A stretch of DNA of 64,000 nucleotides from contig CP033784.1 in the NCBI GenBank assembly GCA_003955985.1, forward strand, positions 1,550,001 through 1,614,000. Direction: 5' to 3'. This DNA is from Corynebacterium jeikeium (GTDB lineage Bacteria; Actinomycetota; Actinomycetes; Mycobacteriales; Mycobacteriaceae). The notes below the pieces were generated by a model. That model was given only the letters and a program-made list of their open reading frames with translations, was not told the DNA's origin and searched no databases. Shown piece by piece: positions 60,887-64,000 of the stretch (the first letter of the stretch is position 1; each line of letters begins with the position of its first letter). The position numbers and the translations under genes are program-made.

Positions 60887-62419
60887 CTAATCCCCATCCT
60901 TTTCAAACCAAGTGTGGCACCCCAAAGTATATGGTCGTGCCAATGCTGCTTCGACGACTTTCCTTGCGGCCACGACCTGAACCGATTGCGGGAGCCGATC
61001 GATAACCGCCAACGCCTGCCGCAAGCTCTGCTCATTACGCGTTACACCAGCGCCTTCCTGCATCGCCGTCTGCAACCGGAAAAGCTGCCGTGGTTCCAGT
61101 TCTGACCGTGGCTGAGGCAGGCTTTCAACGGCCGCTGCGAATTCCTCGTCCCCGACCGGCACAGCGTGTGTTTCAGCGACTTTTTCGACCACCCGCTTGC
61201 CGACGACCAGGCCCTCCAGCAACGAATTGGAGGCCAACCTGTTGGCACCGTGGAGCCCTGTTGCGGAGCATTCGCCGGCCGCATAGAGGCCCGGCACACT
61301 AGTTGCACCGAATGGGTCGACGGCAATACCACCACAGGTGTAGTGGACCGCCGGGGCCACGGGAATGAGGTCCTTGGTCGGATCAATCTCCGCTGCGGTC
61401 AGGCCCGCTGTGATCGTCGGAAAGCGGGCGGCGAAGTTGTCGATGTGACGTGCGTCGAGGAAGACGTGGTCCTCGCCGAGCTCGCGCATGCGAGTCGCGA
61501 TGGCGCGCGAGACGATATCGCGCGGAGCCAGGTCCCCGCGAGGGTCAACGCCGGCGGTCACACTGTTGCCCCGGGAGTCGACGAGAATGGCTCCTTCACC
61601 ACGGACAGCCTCGCTGATGAGATGGCGTCGGCCGGTGCCATCTGATGCCGAGCGCTCGTCATAGAGCACCGTCGGGTGAAACTGGATAAACTCCATGTCC
61701 CGAATCTCCGCGCCAGCATCGGAGGCCATGCCGATAGCCTCACCGCGGGCACCCGAGGGGGCCGTGGTCGCGCGGTAAATATGGCCCACGCCGCCGGTAG
61801 CCAGCAGAGTGGCGCCTGCTCGAATAGCTCCACCCCCACGGGGATCCGCTACCAGCGCCCCCAGCACGCGGCCGTCTTTGCCAACGATGAGCTGGCGCGC
61901 TGTGGCGTTTTGTAGTACTCGCACGCCGGTAACTGAGGCTTCTAGGGCGCGCTCGATTTCAGCACCAGTGGCGTCACCGCCGGCATGAATGATGCGCCGC
62001 GCGTGGTGTCCGCCCTCTTTGGTGCGGGAATATACGGCCGGGTTATCCCGCGCCGGGTCGAATGTAGCGCCTAGCCCTATCAGCCACTCGGTCGCCGCAG
62101 CGCCAGCACGGATGATAGAAGCCACGGCCCCTTCATCGCAGTGGCCGGCACCGGCATCGAGAGTATCCGCGATGTGGGAATCAGTGGTGTCATCGAACCC
62201 ATTGGCCACATGGCCGCTGGGGTCGTCGTCAAGCCCGACGACCGCGAGCCCGCCCTGTGCGAGATTCGTGGCCGCATCGGCGAAACGTAGCTGTTTGCGG
62301 GCACCGACGCGCCACTCGACGCTGTCGATAACCAGCACGTCGAGGCCGAGCTCAAGGGCCCGACGCGCAGCACTGAGCCCTGCGACTCCCCCGCCGATGA
62401 CGAGGAAGTCACACGTCAG
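60887..62419 (-). CDS. nadB: L-aspartate oxidase; start codon not conventional
   Basis: FAD enzyme oxidising aspartate to iminoaspartate for NadA. The body is intact: NLAQGGLAVV, HHARRIIHAGGDATG, EFIQFHPTVLYD, HYTCGGIAVDPFGATSVPGLYAAGE and GANRLASNSLLEGLVVG. The FAD-binding start (LVIGGGVAGLSAARRALELG) is read in frame from about 62410, but from there back to a TGA inside nadA no ATG, GTG or TTG occurs in this frame. The first usual start, GTG 62338, would delete the dinucleotide motif. I give CTG 62419 as the limit; CTG 62446 also fits. Alternatively one base is extra near 62411: TTG 62426 would then read L-D-T-D-V-D-F-L-V-I. Confidence 0.85.
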   Translation of the reverse strand: MTCDFLVIGGGVAGLSAARRALELGLDVLVIDSVEWRVGARKQLRFADAATNLAQGGLAVVGLDDDPSGHVANGFDDTTDSHIADTLDAGAGHCDEGAVASIIRAGAAATEWLIGLGATFDPARDNPAVYSRTKEGGHHARRIIHAGGDATGAEIERALEASVTGVRVLQNATARQLIVGKDGRVLGALVADPRGGGAIRAGATLLATGGVGHIYRATTAPSGARGEAIGMASDAGAEIRDMEFIQFHPTVLYDERSASDGTGRRHLISEAVRGEGAILVDSRGNSVTAGVDPRGDLAPRDIVSRAIATRMRELGEDHVFLDARHIDNFAARFPTITAGLTAAEIDPTKDLIPVAPAVHYTCGGIAVDPFGATSVPGLYAAGECSATGLHGANRLASNSLLEGLVVGKRVVEKVAETHAVPVGDEEFAAAVESLPQPRSELEPRQLFRLQTAMQEGAGVTRNEQSLRQALAVIDRLPQSVQVVAARKVVEAALARPYTLGCHTWFEKDGD

Positions 62420-62456
62420 TGTCCAACTGTCGAATGATGGGCGCAGACCAAACGTG

Positions 62457-63533
62457 TTACTCGCCTCCGCCTGGGTTACCGATGGCGATCATGCGCTCGA
62501 CAGAAGCGCGCGCCTTGTCGGCGACATCCGGCTCGACATCGACTTCATCAGTGCCCTCAACGAGGCAGCGCAGCAGAGCCGCCGGAGTGATGAGCTTCAT
62601 GTACGAGCAGGAAGCGCGGTCGTTGACCGGCTCAAAGTCGACATCCGGCGCGGCCTTGCGCAGCTGGTGGAGCATGCCCACCTCAGTGGCCACGAGCACC
62701 TTGCCGTTGGGCTTGTTCTCCTTCAGCTTCTGCGCCTCGGTCAGCATCTCGCCGGTGGAGAGCATCTGCACGCGCTCGGGCTCGATGGTGCCTTCACCTG
62801 CGAGGTAAATCGCAGAGTTCGCGCAACCGCACTCCGGGTGAATGAACAGCTGCGAATCGGCGTTCTCTTCCGCGCGGTGCGCGAGTTCCTCACCGTTGAT
62901 GTTGGCGTGGACGTGGCACTCACCAGCCCATACCTTGATCTTGTCGCGGCCGGTCTCACGGCGGACGTGTGCGCCGAGGAACTGATCCGGGTTGAACAGG
63001 ATCTCCTGGTCTTCCGGGATGGACTTGACCACGTCGACGGCGTTGGAGGAAGTACAGCAGATGTCGGTCAGAGCCTTTACGTCTGCCGTGGTGTTGACGT
63101 AGCTGACTACCAGTGCGCCGGGATTCTCTGCCTTCCACTCGGCCAGTTCATCTGCGGTGATGGAGTCCGCCAGGGAGCAGCCGGCGCGCTCGTCCGGAAT
63201 AAGGACGGTCTTCTCTGGGCTCAGAATTTTGGCGGTTTCCGCCATGAAGTGGACACCACAGAAGACGATGACGTCGGCATCGGTTTCCGCAGCGATGCGG
63301 GAAAGTCCGAGGGAGTCGCCTGTGTAATCGGCAATATCCTGAATCTCCGGCAGCTGGTAGTTGTGCGCAAGAATTACGGCATTGCGTTCGCGGGCGAGGC
63401 GCTTAATCTCCTGGGCCCAGCGCTCATCTGCAATTACGCCACCGTAGCGGCCATCTTTATCGACTACCGATTCGTACAGATCCGATTCAAGGCGCGGCAG
63501 GCTGGAAGCATTGGCCGCAAGGCTGGTATTCAC
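62457..63533 (-). CDS. nadA: Quinolinate synthase (4Fe-4S)
   Basis: Condenses iminoaspartate with dihydroxyacetone phosphate to quinolinate. The 358-residue product has [21 protein letters not shown] and the cluster-ligand regions [23 protein letters not shown] and [11 protein letters not shown], plus [15 protein letters not shown]. The start is GTG 63533 with AAGGA about 11 bases upstream. It is first gene of nadABC; unlike C. glutamicum, a nadB is present and no ndnR or nadS-like gene is seen in the window. Confidence 0.95.
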   Translation of the reverse strand: MNTSLAANASSLPRLESDLYESVVDKDGRYGGVIADERWAQEIKRLARERNAVILAHNYQLPEIQDIADYTGDSLGLSRIAAETDADVIVFCGVHFMAETAKILSPEKTVLIPDERAGCSLADSITADELAEWKAENPGALVVSYVNTTADVKALTDICCTSSNAVDVVKSIPEDQEILFNPDQFLGAHVRRETGRDKIKVWAGECHVHANINGEELAHRAEENADSQLFIHPECGCANSAIYLAGEGTIEPERVQMLSTGEMLTEAQKLKENKPNGKVLVATEVGMLHQLRKAAPDVDFEPVNDRASCSYMKLITPAALLRCLVEGTDEVDVEPDVADKARASVERMIAIGNPGGGE

Positions 63534-63589
63534 GGAAAACTACGTCCTTACTTCAATGGGCTGTGGCTACGACCGGAGAAAACGCCGTC

Positions 63590-63607
63590 ACCGTTACCGG
63601 CAACGGT
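63590..63607. promoter_or_regulatory. Inverted repeat ACCGTT-N6-AACGGT before nadA
   Basis: Perfect 6-bp arms with a six-base spacer, 57 bases upstream of the nadA start. A candidate operator for the NAD operon. Confidence 0.4.
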
Positions 63608-63675
63608 CCCCGGAGGCATTCGCAGCGGACTCAAACGGGCAAGTGCAAGAGACCTAAGCTCGCCACACAATATCG

Positions 63676-63695
63676 AAAAAGCCCCTAATCGGGGC
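63676..63695 (-). terminator. Terminator of the upstream minus-strand membrane gene
   Basis: On the minus strand GCCCC-GATTA-GGGGC followed by TTTTT. The stem is only 5 bp, but the T run is clear. Confidence 0.6.
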
Positions 63696-63717
63696 GAATA
63701 CTGACATCGAGGACGAA

Positions 63718-63761
63718 CCTATTTCCCAAAATTGTAAGGCTTGTATAAGCCTATTTCCCAA
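63718..63761. repeat. Direct repeats CCTATTTCCCAA flanking a palindrome
   Basis: CCTATTTCCCAA occurs at 63718-63729 and 63750-63761. Between them, and overlapping the second, AGGCTT-GTAT-AAGCCT is a perfect palindrome (63737-63752). Confidence 0.6.
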
Positions 63762-63824
63762 TAACTACCCCTGTTCAGTAGGAATTAGTGCTTTACGACG
63801 GCTCCCGCGCAGAACCTCACCGTC

Positions 63825-64000
63825 TCACTTAGTGACCGAATCTGCGTCCGCAGCATTGTCTGCAGCGCTCTCGTTGCCTTCCGTGAAGTCCGTTTGGAAC
63901 AGCACCCGGGACCACAGTGCGAGCATGGCAACCAGTGGCGCGACCAGCAGTGCTACATAGGTTTTGAAGTCTGGAATCACCGAGAACTTATCGCCCGGCT
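63825..64000 (-). CDS. Membrane protein, C-terminal end
   Basis: About 58 codons are seen, with the start outside the window. One hydrophobic helix (TYVALLVAPLVAMLALW) is followed by a hydrophilic acidic tail rich in Ala, Asp and Asn ending DADSVTK. Too little is present for a family call. Its terminator lies at 63676-63695, upstream of nadA. Confidence 0.65.
   Translation of the reverse strand, partial: PGDKFSVIPDFKTYVALLVAPLVAMLALWSRVLFQTDFTEGNESAADNAADADSVTK

Overview
The window is chromosomal DNA of a Corynebacterium, about 58-60% G+C by impression (not computed). The evidence is gene content and order: uvrA-MBL-DoxX-HelD-Usp-uvrB and rpsA-polA blocks, the hisDCB-small membrane protein-MFS and hisH-hisA-impA-hisF-hisI arrangement, trpE-(trp membrane protein)-trpC-trpB-trpA-lgt-pyk, and a mycothiol-type Xi-class glutathione transferase. 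At least 17 genes have a TANNNT -10 hexamer 6-8 nt before the start codon, the leaderless-mRNA signature of corynebacteria and mycobacteria. An IS1249-type element and a three-gene nadABC locus point, as inference only, towards the C. xerosis/amycolatum side of the genus. No species can be named from the sequence alone.

Layout. 1-12.4 kb: DNA repair and RNA-polymerase maintenance (end of a DUF2339 membrane gene, uvrA, an MBL hydrolase, a DoxX protein with a charged tail, HelD-type ATPase, AlkZ-like winged-helix protein, universal stress protein, uvrB). 12.4-17.6 kb: an intergenic stretch with two DnaA boxes and a hairpin repeat, an AbiEi-like/DUF559 nuclease-like orphan, a lipoprotein, a DapC-like aminotransferase, coaE and a glutathionyl-hydroquinone-reductase-like gene. 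17.8-19.2 kb: an intact IS with perfect inverted repeats and an 8-bp target duplication. 19.3-25.9 kb: rpsA, polA, a TetR regulator and a DUF368 (PopT-like) lipid-carrier transporter. 26-28 kb: an accessory-looking island with a tRNA-Leu that lacks a long variable arm, a helically phased TTCAC array, a second hairpin-repeat copy and an Ltp-type superinfection-immunity-like protein. 28.3-38 kb: malic enzyme, a polar amino-acid ABC transporter, a TSUP exporter, NADP-glutamate dehydrogenase, a DUF4921 GalT-like protein and an M20 amidohydrolase. 38-55.5 kb: pyk, lgt, trp genes and two his clusters, with an ArsC-like pseudoenzyme and an MFS exporter between the his clusters. 55.7-60 kb: three adjacent helical-repeat (TPR-like) proteins of unknown function. 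60-63.5 kb: nadA-nadB-nadC, followed by the end of a membrane-protein gene.

How the genes work together. Most of the window is conserved housekeeping: nucleotide excision repair, translation, tryptophan, histidine and NAD biosynthesis, ammonium assimilation and lipoprotein maturation. The parts most worth a second look are the three dispersed ~70-bp hairpin repeats, the ArsC-fold protein with Asp in place of the catalytic Cys, nadB with no usual start codon before its FAD motif, the tandem helical-repeat trio with a perfect palindrome in its promoter, and the tRNA-Leu/phased-repeat/Ltp island.
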